Positions 9,308 through 18,502 of a stretch of DNA of 64,000 bases are shown here, piece by piece. The position numbers were made by a program, and so were the translations under genes. Below the pieces are notes generated by a model, which was given only the letters and a program-made list of their open reading frames with translations, did not search any database and was not told the DNA's origin. The DNA comes from Flavobacterium sp. SLB02 (GTDB lineage Bacteria > Bacteroidota > Bacteroidia > Flavobacteriales > Flavobacteriaceae): positions 620,001-684,000 of the forward strand of contig NZ_CP045928.1 of assembly GCF_009664855.1 (NCBI RefSeq), read 5' to 3'. Numbering within the stretch: the first letter of the stretch is position 1; each line of letters opens with the position of its first letter.

Positions 9308-9684
9308 AACATATAGAAACATAGATTTTGTGATTGTGAAAAAGGTAAATCAAAAAGAAACTCGTTTCTCAATCATAGTCCCAAAGCACAACGTCATTAG
9401 CTTAAGGGGAAATCTATAAAATTACGACAGTTTAATCAAGAAAGTATTTAGAAAAATCCGTTTTTATGAGCATTTTCGCTTTAGCGAATCAATGAAATCA
9501 GCGTATAATTTTGACGCGGATAAAACAGATTTACTTTGTAAAAACGCCGAAAAAAACGGATTTTATTTGCAATAATTTTATTTTGTTAAAGCTTAACTTC
9601 ACGACATTTCCCGAAGTATTGAGATGTATTAATGCAAGTAAAACGCCTTTTTTTGAGTTCAATAATTCTATGTTTCTATGTGTT
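9308..9684. repeat. MITE-like palindromic element, copy A (with internal insertion)
   Basis: The ends are AACATATAGAAACATAG and CTATGTTTCTATGTGTT. The outer about 65 bp on the left and about 60 bp on the right match the reverse complement of copies B (18267-18414) and C (23973-24117). Where B and C have a CCCGATAGCTATCGGG hairpin, copy A has about 240 bp of other sequence. That insert has its own inverted ends (AAAATCCGTTTTT near 9449 and AAAAAACGGATTTT near 9551) and a TTCGCTTTAGCGAA hairpin. It carries no convincing gene. Confidence 0.7.
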
Positions 9685-10103
9685 AAGAATAATTGCCAAA
9701 ATGGATTATTGATAGTTTCTGATTTCGTTGTTTTTTGAATTTTCTTAGTTAGAAATTAATATTCGAGACTTTTTAAAATTGTTTTTTTTTGAGAATATGC
9801 CCATTAAAAAACCACAAACTATTTGATTGTTAAATCGATTATTATAGAGGTTGATTATTCAGATTATCATTTTTTTTGAAAGAAAAAATTGAAGAATATG
9901 TTTTTATGAAGTGTTGTATATACACTTTTACGAAATTGTCCCCTTTTATAAATGATTTTTTCCCTGTCTTAATAACTTCCTGTATCCTTAATTTGCAATG
10001 TGAGTTGACAGCTACAACGTTTGAGTAATACTACTTTATTTTTCGATCAGAGTAAGTCAATAAAACCAAACTAACCAATTATCTAACCAAAAACAATTTA
10101 AAG
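9685..10103. other. AT-rich upstream region of the susC operon, no gene seen
   Basis: No ORF with coding character was found. The stretch holds a perfect TGTATATACA palindrome at 9915-9924 within AGTG...CACT, a possible operator for the hybrid regulator. A weak promoter-like TTAATTTGC lies near 9989-9997. Both are suggestions from position and shape only. Confidence 0.3.
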
Positions 10104-10169
10104 ATGACCAACACTTCAATTAAAATCTACAGAGAAAGATCTTTTCTTATTGTAAAAAGAAGAGCGTAA
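10104..10169 (+). CDS. Possible 21-residue leader peptide upstream of susC
   Basis: A short ORF beginning MTNTSIKIY and ending IVKRRA, rich in Lys/Arg, is preceded by an A-rich stretch (CAATTTAAAG) as typical for Bacteroidetes starts. It ends 148 bp before the SusC gene, and its stop codon lies within the first strand of a leader hairpin (10168-10178). It could be a regulatory leader peptide or a chance ORF. No family is recognised. Confidence 0.35.
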   Translation: MTNTSIKIYRERSFLIVKRRA

Positions 10170-10249
10170 GCTTATTTTAAAAAGCAGGTTATACTCTTAA
10201 GAAACGATTTCTATACAAAGAATTATTAAAAAAATAAGCCTTGTTTCTT
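10168..10249 (+). promoter_or_regulatory. Structured leader RNA with two competing helices
   Basis: AAGCTTATTTT (10168-10178) can pair with AAAATAAGCCTT (10231-10242, one bulged C). AAGAAAC (10199-10205) can pair with GTTTCTT (10243-10249). The two helices interleave, so they are either mutually exclusive or form a pseudoknot. That is the layout expected of an attenuator-like switch between the small ORF and susC. Pairings were found by eye. Confidence 0.35.
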
Positions 10250-10317
10250 TACAGGTTATTTATCCCTGCAATCATTTTGTAACCAACACTAACTTAAACC
10301 AACCCAATTAAAAAAGT

Positions 10318-13260
10318 ATGAAAAGAATTAAAAACAAATTTTTACTTTTATTACTCTTACTTCCTTTTTGTGTTTTTGCTCAGAACACCATTAGCGGAGT
10401 TGTCATGGAAAAGGGGGCCAAGCAGCCCATCCCGGGAGTAAACATTAAAGTAGTAGGGACAAACATTAGTACCTCTACTGATTTTGACGGAAAATTTCAA
10501 TTATCCGGAGTAAAAGCAGATAGTCAAATTACATTTTCTTATACCGGTTATACCACTCAGACTATTGCGGTTGCCGGACAGAAAAACATAACGGTAAATC
10601 TGGAAGAAGATAATAATCAACTAAAAGAAGTAGTGGTTCAGGTAGGTTACGGAAGCGTGAAAAAGAAAGACGCTACCGGATCTGTTACTGCACTTACTAC
10701 GAAAGACTTTAACAAAGGAAATAATATTACAACAGAAAATCTGCTTAGTGGAAGAGTAGCTGGTTTAACCGTAAATTCAACGGGTGCTCCAGGTTCTAGT
10801 TCACAAATCAGAATTCGAGGAGGAAGTTCGCTTTTTGCCAGTAATGATCCTCTTATTGTAATTGACGGATTACCGCTTGACAATGCTACTAATACAGGGT
10901 CTTCTTCCTTTTTGGCATCATTAAATCCAGCGACTGTTGAATCTATTACGGTTTTAAAAGATGCATCGGCTTCTGCAATTTACGGTTCTCGTGCTTCAAA
11001 TGGTGTTATTATTATTACTACCAAAAAAGGAAGCAAAACATTATCTGTAGATTATAATGTACAATATGCTGCGGGCACGCTAACTAAAACAGTTGATGTT
11101 TTTAGTGCAGATGAATTTAGAAGTGTTATCGCAGACAGAAGAAGCGATGATCTAAATAAATTAGGAACTGCAAATACAGATTGGCAAAAAGCAATTTACA
11201 GAAACACAGGAACTATAGATCAGAGTTTAGCCGTTAGAGGAAGTTTATTCAACATCATTCCAACAAGTTTAACTTTGGGAAATACAGATCAGCAAGGATT
11301 GCGTTTGACCAATGATTTTAAAAGAAATACAGTTGGTTTAGTAATGAATCCTACATTCTTTGACAATCATTTAAAACTAAGACTTTCTGCGAATTATACC
11401 AACGAAAAAAACAGATTTACAGATGCTGTTGAAGGAGCTGCTATTGGTTTTGACCCAACTCAGCCTATCAAAGTTGAGGGTGCACCTTACGGAGGATATT
11501 TTGAATATACTACCGGAATTGATTCCAACGGAAATTATCCTTTAGTTTCAACTGCAGCAAGAAATCCAGTTTCGCAATTGTTGAATACCAATGACAGAGG
11601 AACGAATGACAGAATTTTTGGAAATTTTGAAATTGATTATAAATTTCATTTTTTACCTGCGTTAAGAGCTGTTGTAAATGTGGGTTATGACGAATCGAAT
11701 GGAGAAAGAAGAAGATTGGTTGGTGCTGATGCAGGTTCTGCGCCATCAAATAACAACATTCCGTATGGTACAAATGAATATACAGAAGCGACCAGAAAGA
11801 ATAAATTATTAGATACTTATTTGGTGTATAACAAAACATTCAACTCACTGGTTTTTGAAATGACGGGTGGTTATTCGTATCAAAAATTTCAAAGCTCAAA
11901 ATTTGAAACCGGTAATATTCTAAATCCGGATTTGCCATCTACATTTCCTGAAACTACTCTGGACACAGATGTTGTTTTATTAGGATTCTTTGCCAGAACA
12001 AATTTAAATTTCAGAGATAAATATTTACTAACACTGTCTTACAGAAGAGATGGTTCTTCAAGATTTGAAGAAGCGAATCGTTGGGGGAATTTTCCATCTG
12101 TAGCCTTTGCATGGAAAATCAAAGAAGATTTCTTTAAAGAAAGCACGGTATTGTCTGATTTAAAATTAAGATTAAGTTATGGTATAACAGGGCAACAGGA
12201 TATTCCTGAGCCAAACGGATACCTGCAAAAATACCAGCTTGGTGGCGGAAACTCTGAATACTATTTTGGTTCGAGTCCGGTTCCGGTGGCACTTCCTTCA
12301 AAAAGGACAAATAATTTAAAATGGGAAGAAACTACTTCGTATAACGCAGGTCTTGATTTTGGTTTTTTAGACAATCGTTTAACTGCCGGACTTGATGTGT
12401 ATTACAAAGAATCTAAAGATTTATTAGTAAACGCCGCAATATCTGATGGTAGTAATTTCTCTAACCGTGTGTATCAAAACGTAGGAAGCTTTACCACAAA
12501 AGGGGTCGAATTTACGATCAATGCAAATGCTATCAAAACAGAGAATTTTAACTGGAATATGAATTTTAATATTGCCAAATTCGAAAGAAGAATCAAGAAT
12601 CTGGTAAACGGAAGCGATATCTTTTTAGGAGACAATATTGCAGGAACAGGAACTCCGGGCCAAATTTTCAGAGAAGGATATACGCCGTATTCTTTCTACG
12701 TATACAAGCAATTATACAATAATGAAGGAAAACCAATCGAAGGAGGTTTTGCAGATTTAAATGGCGATAATGTCAGAAATGATGCTGATAAATACATTTA
12801 TAATAATCCGGATCCAGATTTTACTTTAGGATTTGCATCTAATATGAATTATAAAAAATTCGATTTTTCATTCAATTTAAGAGCCAGTATTGGTAATAGG
12901 ATTTTTAATGCAGTAGACGCCAGCAGAGCACAATATGATGCGATGGAAAACGGTGGTGTTTTAAGTAATATTCCGTCTCAGATAAGAGAAACTAATTTTC
13001 AGACTACTTCAAATGTAGTACTGTCAGATCTTTATATCGAGAATGCGTCTTTCTTAAAAATGGACAATATTACGTTAGGATACACGCTGAATAACTGGCT
13101 AAACAGCAAAGCATCTTTAAGATTTTCAACCGGAGTTCAAAACGTTTTTGTAATTACAAAATACAGTGGTTTAGATCCTGAAATTACTAATAATGGTGTA
13201 GACAAAACGATTTATCCAAGACAGCGATCTATCTTGTTTGGTCTTAATCTTAAATTTTAA
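10318..13260 (+). CDS. SusC/RagA-family TonB-dependent outer membrane transporter
   Basis: A 980-residue transporter for oligosaccharide uptake across the outer membrane. The signal peptide is MKRIKNKFLLLLLLLPFCVFA. A carboxypeptidase-regulatory-like domain (about 23-108; ISGVVMEKGAKQPIPGVNIKV) is followed by the plug (about 115-225; VTALTTKDFNKG to IYGSRASNGVIIITTKKG) and a long beta barrel ending in an aromatic residue (GLNLKF). This order is diagnostic of SusC. It is followed 10 bp later by the SusD partner and belongs to the galactan PUL. Expression probably depends on the adjacent hybrid regulator and energy on TonB/ExbBD encoded elsewhere. Confidence 0.95.
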   Translation: MKRIKNKFLLLLLLLPFCVFAQNTISGVVMEKGAKQPIPGVNIKVVGTNISTSTDFDGKFQLSGVKADSQITFSYTGYTTQTIAVAGQKNITVNLEEDNNQLKEVVVQVGYGSVKKKDATGSVTALTTKDFNKGNNITTENLLSGRVAGLTVNSTGAPGSSSQIRIRGGSSLFASNDPLIVIDGLPLDNATNTGSSSFLASLNPATVESITVLKDASASAIYGSRASNGVIIITTKKGSKTLSVDYNVQYAAGTLTKTVDVFSADEFRSVIADRRSDDLNKLGTANTDWQKAIYRNTGTIDQSLAVRGSLFNIIPTSLTLGNTDQQGLRLTNDFKRNTVGLVMNPTFFDNHLKLRLSANYTNEKNRFTDAVEGAAIGFDPTQPIKVEGAPYGGYFEYTTGIDSNGNYPLVSTAARNPVSQLLNTNDRGTNDRIFGNFEIDYKFHFLPALRAVVNVGYDESNGERRRLVGADAGSAPSNNNIPYGTNEYTEATRKNKLLDTYLVYNKTFNSLVFEMTGGYSYQKFQSSKFETGNILNPDLPSTFPETTLDTDVVLLGFFARTNLNFRDKYLLTLSYRRDGSSRFEEANRWGNFPSVAFAWKIKEDFFKESTVLSDLKLRLSYGITGQQDIPEPNGYLQKYQLGGGNSEYYFGSSPVPVALPSKRTNNLKWEETTSYNAGLDFGFLDNRLTAGLDVYYKESKDLLVNAAISDGSNFSNRVYQNVGSFTTKGVEFTINANAIKTENFNWNMNFNIAKFERRIKNLVNGSDIFLGDNIAGTGTPGQIFREGYTPYSFYVYKQLYNNEGKPIEGGFADLNGDNVRNDADKYIYNNPDPDFTLGFASNMNYKKFDFSFNLRASIGNRIFNAVDASRAQYDAMENGGVLSNIPSQIRETNFQTTSNVVLSDLYIENASFLKMDNITLGYTLNNWLNSKASLRFSTGVQNVFVITKYSGLDPEITNNGVDKTIYPRQRSILFGLNLKF

Positions 13261-13270
13261 TAACGAAACG

Positions 13271-14878
13271 ATGAAAAAATATATTTTAATAACAATTTTA
13301 GCATTGACTACCCTTTTTCAGTCTTGTACTGATGATTTAAATGTAGTCTCAGAAGATGACGATGTTCTTTCTTCAGATGTATTATTTGCTACACCTGCAG
13401 GATACAAACAAGCATTTGCCGGAGTGTACGGAAATCTAACTTTAACAGGAGTACTTGGCCCTGATAACTCTTCGCTTGAAGGTGTAGATGCAGGAACAAG
13501 CCAGTTTACAAGATGTTTATTATACATGCAGGAATTAACAACAGACGAATTGGTTTGGAGTTATGAAAATGATGGAGGAACAGCAGAATTACAACGTAAT
13601 ATCTGGACAGCGGCAAATCCGGTTATTTTAGGAATGTTTAGCAGAACGATGGTTTCAGTTTCTTATGCCAACGAGTTTTTACGTCAGAGTACACCCGAAA
13701 AATTAAGTTCAAGAGGTATTACTAATGCTACAACATTAGCAGATATTGCACTTTGGCGTAAAGAAGTTCGTGTTTTACGAGCGTATGCGTATTACAATAT
13801 GATGGATTTATTTGGAAAAGCACCAATGTATACTGAGAACGATCCCGTAAATTTTACCGGACCTGAGTTTAACAGAAAGCAATTATTTGATTTTATCGAA
13901 AATGAATTAAAAGCAGTTTTACCAGATCTAAAAGCAGCCAGAACAAATGAATACGGAAGATTAGATCAGTCTATGGCGCGCATGATTTTGGCTAAAATGT
14001 ATTTGAATGCTCAGGTTTACATTCAGGCCAATCGTTTTGATGATTGTATTATAATGTGTAACGAAATTATTGCAGGCGGTTATACTTTGAAACCAAAATA
14101 CCTGGACAACTTTAAAGCAGATAACAATACCTCTGAAGAAATCATTTTCGGAATCCAGTCAGATGGAGCGGTTTCTCAAAACTGGGGAGCAACAACTGTT
14201 TTAACAAACGGACAAATTGGTGCTTGGGAAAATAATGGTGCTGATTTTGGAATTGGCGGATGGACAGGAGCACTTAGAATCAGAAAAGAATTTGCTCAGA
14301 AATTTGATGGTACCAAGTTCAGTCAGGATACCAGAAATACCGTAGGAAAAGGAGTTCAGGGTGATCCGGCAAAACAAAGATCTATTGATATTGATGATAT
14401 TGGCGTAAAAACACAAGGCTATATTTTATCTAAATTTTCGAATAAAACTTCGACGGGAGTTAGTGGTATAAGCTCTACTTATGCTGATACTGATTTTCCA
14501 TTATTCAGATTAGCCGATGTGTATTTAATGTATGCAGAAGCGACTTTAAGAGGCGGAAACGGGACAAGTGCTCAGTCATTAACTTATGTAAATGCTTTAA
14601 GAGAAAGAGCCAATAGTGGTTCGACTGTTGGAAACATTACTTTAAGTGACTTAACGCTTGATTTTCTTATTGATGAAAGAGCTCGCGAGTTACACTGGGA
14701 GGCACACCGAAGACAAGATTTAATTCGTTTTGGAAAATATACCGGAGGATCTTACAATTGGGCATGGAAAGGAAATTCTTCAAAAGGAGTTTCTATTCCT
14801 TCTTACATGAGCGTTTTTCCTATTCCGGAAGGTTCATTGGGAGCCAATAGAAATTTGACTCAAAACGCGGGTTACTAA
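13271..14878 (+). CDS. RagB/SusD-family surface glycan-binding lipoprotein
   Basis: A 535-residue partner of SusC that caps the transporter on the cell surface and binds the glycan. The signal peptide ends in a lipobox (LTTLFQSC). The body has the SusD TPR-like architecture, including VLRAYAYYNMMDLFGKAP, which is typical of the family, and a C-terminal region with RARELHWEAHRRQDLIRFGKY. The frame is open to 13238, but ATG 13271 is chosen because it gives the canonical MKKYILITILALTT lipoprotein start and avoids overlap with susC. Confidence 0.95.
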   Translation: MKKYILITILALTTLFQSCTDDLNVVSEDDDVLSSDVLFATPAGYKQAFAGVYGNLTLTGVLGPDNSSLEGVDAGTSQFTRCLLYMQELTTDELVWSYENDGGTAELQRNIWTAANPVILGMFSRTMVSVSYANEFLRQSTPEKLSSRGITNATTLADIALWRKEVRVLRAYAYYNMMDLFGKAPMYTENDPVNFTGPEFNRKQLFDFIENELKAVLPDLKAARTNEYGRLDQSMARMILAKMYLNAQVYIQANRFDDCIIMCNEIIAGGYTLKPKYLDNFKADNNTSEEIIFGIQSDGAVSQNWGATTVLTNGQIGAWENNGADFGIGGWTGALRIRKEFAQKFDGTKFSQDTRNTVGKGVQGDPAKQRSIDIDDIGVKTQGYILSKFSNKTSTGVSGISSTYADTDFPLFRLADVYLMYAEATLRGGNGTSAQSLTYVNALRERANSGSTVGNITLSDLTLDFLIDERARELHWEAHRRQDLIRFGKYTGGSYNWAWKGNSSKGVSIPSYMSVFPIPEGSLGANRNLTQNAGY

Positions 14879-14909
14879 AACTTTTTTTTAAACATAAACG
14901 ATACGAAAA

Positions 14910-15977
14910 ATGAAACACATATATAAAATTTTTATAGCTATTGCCTTAATTACAGGACTTTGGTCTTGTGAAAATGAAACAGATTTAATGATCTTAGAGC
15001 CTCAGGAAGCTGCTTTTTCAATCATTACACCTGAAAATGGTTCTTCGACTATTTTAAATAAAGATACACCCAACAATACCGCCCTGACTTTAACCTGGGA
15101 AAAAGTAAGTTACGGAACACCAACAATTGTTACCTATACTGTACAGTTTGCAGCCAGTAATACAGAGTTTGCAGCTCCGGTCGATATTACGACTTCTACT
15201 TCTACTCACGCCGCTATTTCGGTGGCAGAGCTTAATGCAAAAGCACTTGAACTTGGTCTTACGGCTGATGTTGAAGGAACAATCGATGTTAGAATTAAAT
15301 CTACGGTAGGAACAACGCTTTCTGAGCCAAAACTTTCTACACCAATTACAATTGCACTGACTCCTTACAGAGGTGTATTCCCTAAAATCGATTTGTTTTT
15401 AGTAGGACCTGGTACTGCTGCAGGATGGAGCGTAACGAGCAACAATATGCCAATTTACAGAGATACAAAGGAAAATGCAAAGTTCTATTATACTGGATTT
15501 TTTAATAAAGATGGTTTTAAATTAATAGAGCAAATAGGTTTCTGGGCTCCGGCTTACGGAACAAATGGTGCCAAAGTACAATACAGAGCAACAGAAAGCG
15601 ATACTGATCCGGGAGTTTTCCCAACGACAGCTTCAGGTTATTATAGTTTTGAAGTTAATCTTGAAGAACTAACATACAAAATCACACCTTACACAGGGCC
15701 AATGACCACTTATGCAACAATGACTTTGTCTGGATCTGTATTAACAGGTGATGATACCGGATGGGATACAGATGTTGCCTTGGTTGCATCAACGTTCGAT
15801 GCGCATATCTGGAAAGTTACTCAAACCTTAAAAGCCGGAAAAATGAAATTCAAAGCTAATGGCAAATGGGATGTAAGCTGGGGAGATAATGGCGGAGACA
15901 TTATTGTTGAGGCAGGAAAATATGAAATCTGGTTCAATGACTTAGATGGTCGTTATATGTTTATACCAACTCCATAA
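14910..15977 (+). CDS. SusE/SusF-family outer membrane starch/glycan-binding-type lipoprotein
   Basis: A 355-residue lipoprotein (lipobox ALITGLWSC). An N-terminal SusE-like immunoglobulin-fold domain (about 30-150; FSIITPENGSSTILNKDTPNNTALTLTW) is followed by two carbohydrate-binding-like modules (about 160-260 and 265-355) with the aromatic patterns seen in SusE/SusF (LFLVGPGTAAGWSV, GRYMFIPTP). It is third in the operon, 31 bp after SusD. It likely sits at the surface and helps hold the galactan chain; ligand specificity is inferred from the neighbouring galactanases. Confidence 0.85.
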   Translation: MKHIYKIFIAIALITGLWSCENETDLMILEPQEAAFSIITPENGSSTILNKDTPNNTALTLTWEKVSYGTPTIVTYTVQFAASNTEFAAPVDITTSTSTHAAISVAELNAKALELGLTADVEGTIDVRIKSTVGTTLSEPKLSTPITIALTPYRGVFPKIDLFLVGPGTAAGWSVTSNNMPIYRDTKENAKFYYTGFFNKDGFKLIEQIGFWAPAYGTNGAKVQYRATESDTDPGVFPTTASGYYSFEVNLEELTYKITPYTGPMTTYATMTLSGSVLTGDDTGWDTDVALVASTFDAHIWKVTQTLKAGKMKFKANGKWDVSWGDNGGDIIVEAGKYEIWFNDLDGRYMFIPTP

Positions 15978-15991
15978 TTGAATTAAAAAAT

Positions 15992-16027
15992 AAGAGAAGC
16001 CTCAATCTTATTTTGAGGCTTCCTCTT
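15992..16027 (+). terminator. Hairpin between susE and the first GH53 gene
   Basis: The stem AGAGAAGCCTCAA pairs with TTGAGGCTTCCTCT around a TCTTATT loop, with one bulge. It is followed by TTTAC rather than a long T tract, so it may be a partial terminator or an RNA-stabilising hairpin that sets binding protein and enzyme levels separately. Confidence 0.6.
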
Positions 16028-16074
16028 TACATTAAAGGAAACTTATTTTTAAATTTAAAATTTCACTAATTATC

Positions 16075-17172
16075 ATGAAAAATTATATAAAAATTCTTGG
16101 GTTACTGGCTATAACTGCACTTCAGTTTTCGTGCTCGAGTAATGATGCTGCGGATACAGAACCGGTGAACCCACCAGATGCAACTGATACTTTTATCAGA
16201 GCATCAGATGTTTCTTTTCTTCCTCAAATGGAATCTTTGGGAACTAAATTTTACAGCAACGGCAAAGCCGAAGCAATGCTTACCACACTAAAAAATGCTG
16301 GCTGTAATACCGTGAGAATTCGTTTATGGAAAAATCCTGTAAACGGTCGTTCGGGTTTAAACGAAGTAAAACAATTAGCTCAGAAAGCAAGACAAGCTGG
16401 ATTAAGAGTCTGGCTTACCGTTCACTATTCTGACAATTGGGCTGATCCAGGCGTTCAAACCACTCCGGAAGAATGGAAAAATCTAAATTTTGCAGATTTA
16501 AAAACGGCCGTTATCAATTATACATCAACCATAATGACAGAAATCAATCCTGATATTATTCAGATAGGTAATGAAATAAATAGTGGGTTATTATGGCCGC
16601 AAGGAAATCTAATCAGTAATGAGCAACAATGTATAGCGCTATTAACTGCAGCGAGCGCAACAGTTCGCAGTAAAGCGCCCAACACAAAAATAATGATTCA
16701 TTATGCGGGTGTAGATGGCGGTGCTACAGATTGGTTTTTTACTAAAATGAAAAGTATCGATTACGATTATATCGGATTATCTTATTATCCGGTTTGGCAC
16801 GGTAAAGACTTAACAGTAGTAAAAAATACCATTGATGCTGTAGGAAAAAAATTCAGTAAAAAAGTCCTTATTGCAGAAACCGCATATCCTTTTACTTTAT
16901 TACATAATGACCAGACGAATAATATTGTAGGAACAAACGATCAGCTAGTACCTGGATATCCGGCAACTCCGGCGGGACAAAGAACTTTTGTGATGGATAT
17001 TAAAAACATAGTAAAGACATCCGAATTTGGACAAGGATTTGCATATTGGGGAGGCGAATGGGTTGCTTTTAAAGGACCACAATCGACAAGCGGTTCTACA
17101 TTCGAAAATCAGGCTTTGTATAGTTTTGATAATAATGCCTTGTCAGTAATGCAAGCTTTCAGTAAAGAATAA
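16075..17172 (+). CDS. GH53 endo-beta-1,4-galactanase, lipoprotein (first of two)
   Basis: A 365-residue surface or periplasmic enzyme predicted to cut the beta-1,4-galactan backbone of pectic arabinogalactan. The lipobox is in LQFSCSS. The GH53 (clan GH-A) barrel spans about 40-355 with motifs FIRASDVSFLPQMESLG, GCNTVRIRLWKNP and WLTVHYSDNWADPG. The acid/base is Glu167 in QIGNEINSGLLWP and the nucleophile Glu268 in VLIAETAYPF. The lipid anchor and position just after susCDE suggest a surface endo-enzyme that makes oligosaccharides for SusC. The second GH53 gene starts 3 bp after its stop. Confidence 0.92.
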   Translation: MKNYIKILGLLAITALQFSCSSNDAADTEPVNPPDATDTFIRASDVSFLPQMESLGTKFYSNGKAEAMLTTLKNAGCNTVRIRLWKNPVNGRSGLNEVKQLAQKARQAGLRVWLTVHYSDNWADPGVQTTPEEWKNLNFADLKTAVINYTSTIMTEINPDIIQIGNEINSGLLWPQGNLISNEQQCIALLTAASATVRSKAPNTKIMIHYAGVDGGATDWFFTKMKSIDYDYIGLSYYPVWHGKDLTVVKNTIDAVGKKFSKKVLIAETAYPFTLLHNDQTNNIVGTNDQLVPGYPATPAGQRTFVMDIKNIVKTSEFGQGFAYWGGEWVAFKGPQSTSGSTFENQALYSFDNNALSVMQAFSKE

Positions 17173-17175
17173 AAC

Positions 17176-18207
17176 ATGAAAAAATCACTTAAAATTGTAT
17201 CTTTTTTAATGCTAATGGGCCTTGCGTTTACTTCGTGTAAACCAAAAATGATTAGCGAAAAAAACTCCTTTTCAAATGGGGCAGATGTAGGCTGGCTGCC
17301 ACAAATGGAAGCAACAGGCTATAAATTTTATGATGCAGACGGTTCTCAAAAAGACTGTCTGCAATTATTAAAAGACCGTGGAATAAATACTATTCGTTTG
17401 CGTGTTTGGGTAAATCCAAATGATGATAAAGCAAGCGGACACTGCAGTCCCCTAGAAACGGTTGTTATGGCTGTTCGCGCACAAAAAATGGGAATGCGTA
17501 TCATGATCGATTTTCATTACAGCGATTCGTGGGCAGATCCCGGCAAACAAAATAAGCCTGCAGCATGGGTAAAACATTCTTTTCCGGAATTGTTAACCGA
17601 TGTGTATCAGCATACTTATGATGTTTTGAAAATGCTAAAAAAAGCAGGAGTAACTCCGGAATGGGTTCAGGTTGGAAACGAAATTCCAGGCGGTATGCTT
17701 TGGCCGGAAGGCAGTACAGACAACTTTAGTCAATTGGCACAATTGCTTGATAAAGGATATGAAGCTACAAAAGGCATCGACCCAAAAATTAAAGTAATTG
17801 TTCATTTGGACGAAGGAAATAAAAGCGAAAAATTCAGATGGTTTTTTGACAAAGCGACTGAAAATAAGGTGAAATATGATGTAATTGGTTTATCGTATTA
17901 TCCGTATTGGATCAAAACCGATTATCAAAGTACTATTTTAGATTTAGAAAATAATCTAAAAGATATGGCAACCCGCTATAATAAAGAAGTAATGGTGGTT
18001 GAAGTTGGTGGTGATTTTGAACAAGTACAAAATACCAAAGAAATGCTTGAAGCAACTATAAAGGCAGTAAAAAGTGTACCTAATAATAAAGGTTTAGGCG
18101 TGATTTATTGGGAACCACAAGGCGAAAAGAGCTGGAGTGGTTATCAATTGAATGCCTGGCTTTCTGATGGAAAACCGTCACCGGCATTGGATGCTTTCAA
18201 AAATTAA
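17176..18207 (+). CDS. GH53 endo-beta-1,4-galactanase, lipoprotein (second of two)
   Basis: A 343-residue paralogue of the upstream enzyme. The lipobox is in GLAFTSCK and the GH53 motifs are FSNGADVGWLPQMEATG, MIDFHYSDSWADPG and DVIGLSYYPYW. The acid/base is Glu169 in QVGNEIPGGMLWP and the nucleophile Glu276 in VMVVEVGGDF. It is clearly diverged from the first copy and lacks the insertion carrying LVPGYPATPAGQ, so the two probably differ in chain length preference or location (inference). The stop at 18207 is followed by the MITE-like copy B, then the GH2 gene. Confidence 0.92.
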   Translation: MKKSLKIVSFLMLMGLAFTSCKPKMISEKNSFSNGADVGWLPQMEATGYKFYDADGSQKDCLQLLKDRGINTIRLRVWVNPNDDKASGHCSPLETVVMAVRAQKMGMRIMIDFHYSDSWADPGKQNKPAAWVKHSFPELLTDVYQHTYDVLKMLKKAGVTPEWVQVGNEIPGGMLWPEGSTDNFSQLAQLLDKGYEATKGIDPKIKVIVHLDEGNKSEKFRWFFDKATENKVKYDVIGLSYYPYWIKTDYQSTILDLENNLKDMATRYNKEVMVVEVGGDFEQVQNTKEMLEATIKAVKSVPNNKGLGVIYWEPQGEKSWSGYQLNAWLSDGKPSPALDAFKN

Positions 18208-18266
18208 ATAAAAAATTAAATTTACTATTAACAAACTAAGTTAAACCATTGGTTGTAATTATTTTT

Positions 18267-18414
18267 AACACATAGAAACATAGCATTACTGAACTCAAAA
18301 AAAGGCGTTTCACTTGTATTAACACATCCCGATAGCTATCGGGACTATGTGTGAGAAACGAGTTCTTTTTGATTTACTTTTTTCAAAATCAGAAAATCTA
18401 TGTTTCTATGTGTT
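18267..18414. repeat. MITE-like palindromic element, copy B
   Basis: A 148-bp element with terminal inverted repeats AACACATAGAAACATAG and CTATGTTTCTATGTGTT and a central perfect palindrome TCCCGATAGCTATCGGGA (18327-18344), itself flanked by ACACAT/ATGTGT. It is about 85-90 percent like copy C by eye and shares the 5' flank ATTATTTTT. It separates the GH53 pair from the GH2 gene and may act as a hairpin in the transcript. Confidence 0.75.
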
Positions 18415-18502
18415 TAATTAAATTTTTGTCCATTTCATTCAACGGATTAAGATTTAAGCCAAATGCTCTTAGTATCTTAATGGTGAAAAAATAAAAAATA
18501 AA

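Noticed and set aside
9511..9738. 75-codon ORF in the region upstream of susC
   Set aside because: It crosses the end of the MITE-like copy A and has no coding character or start context.
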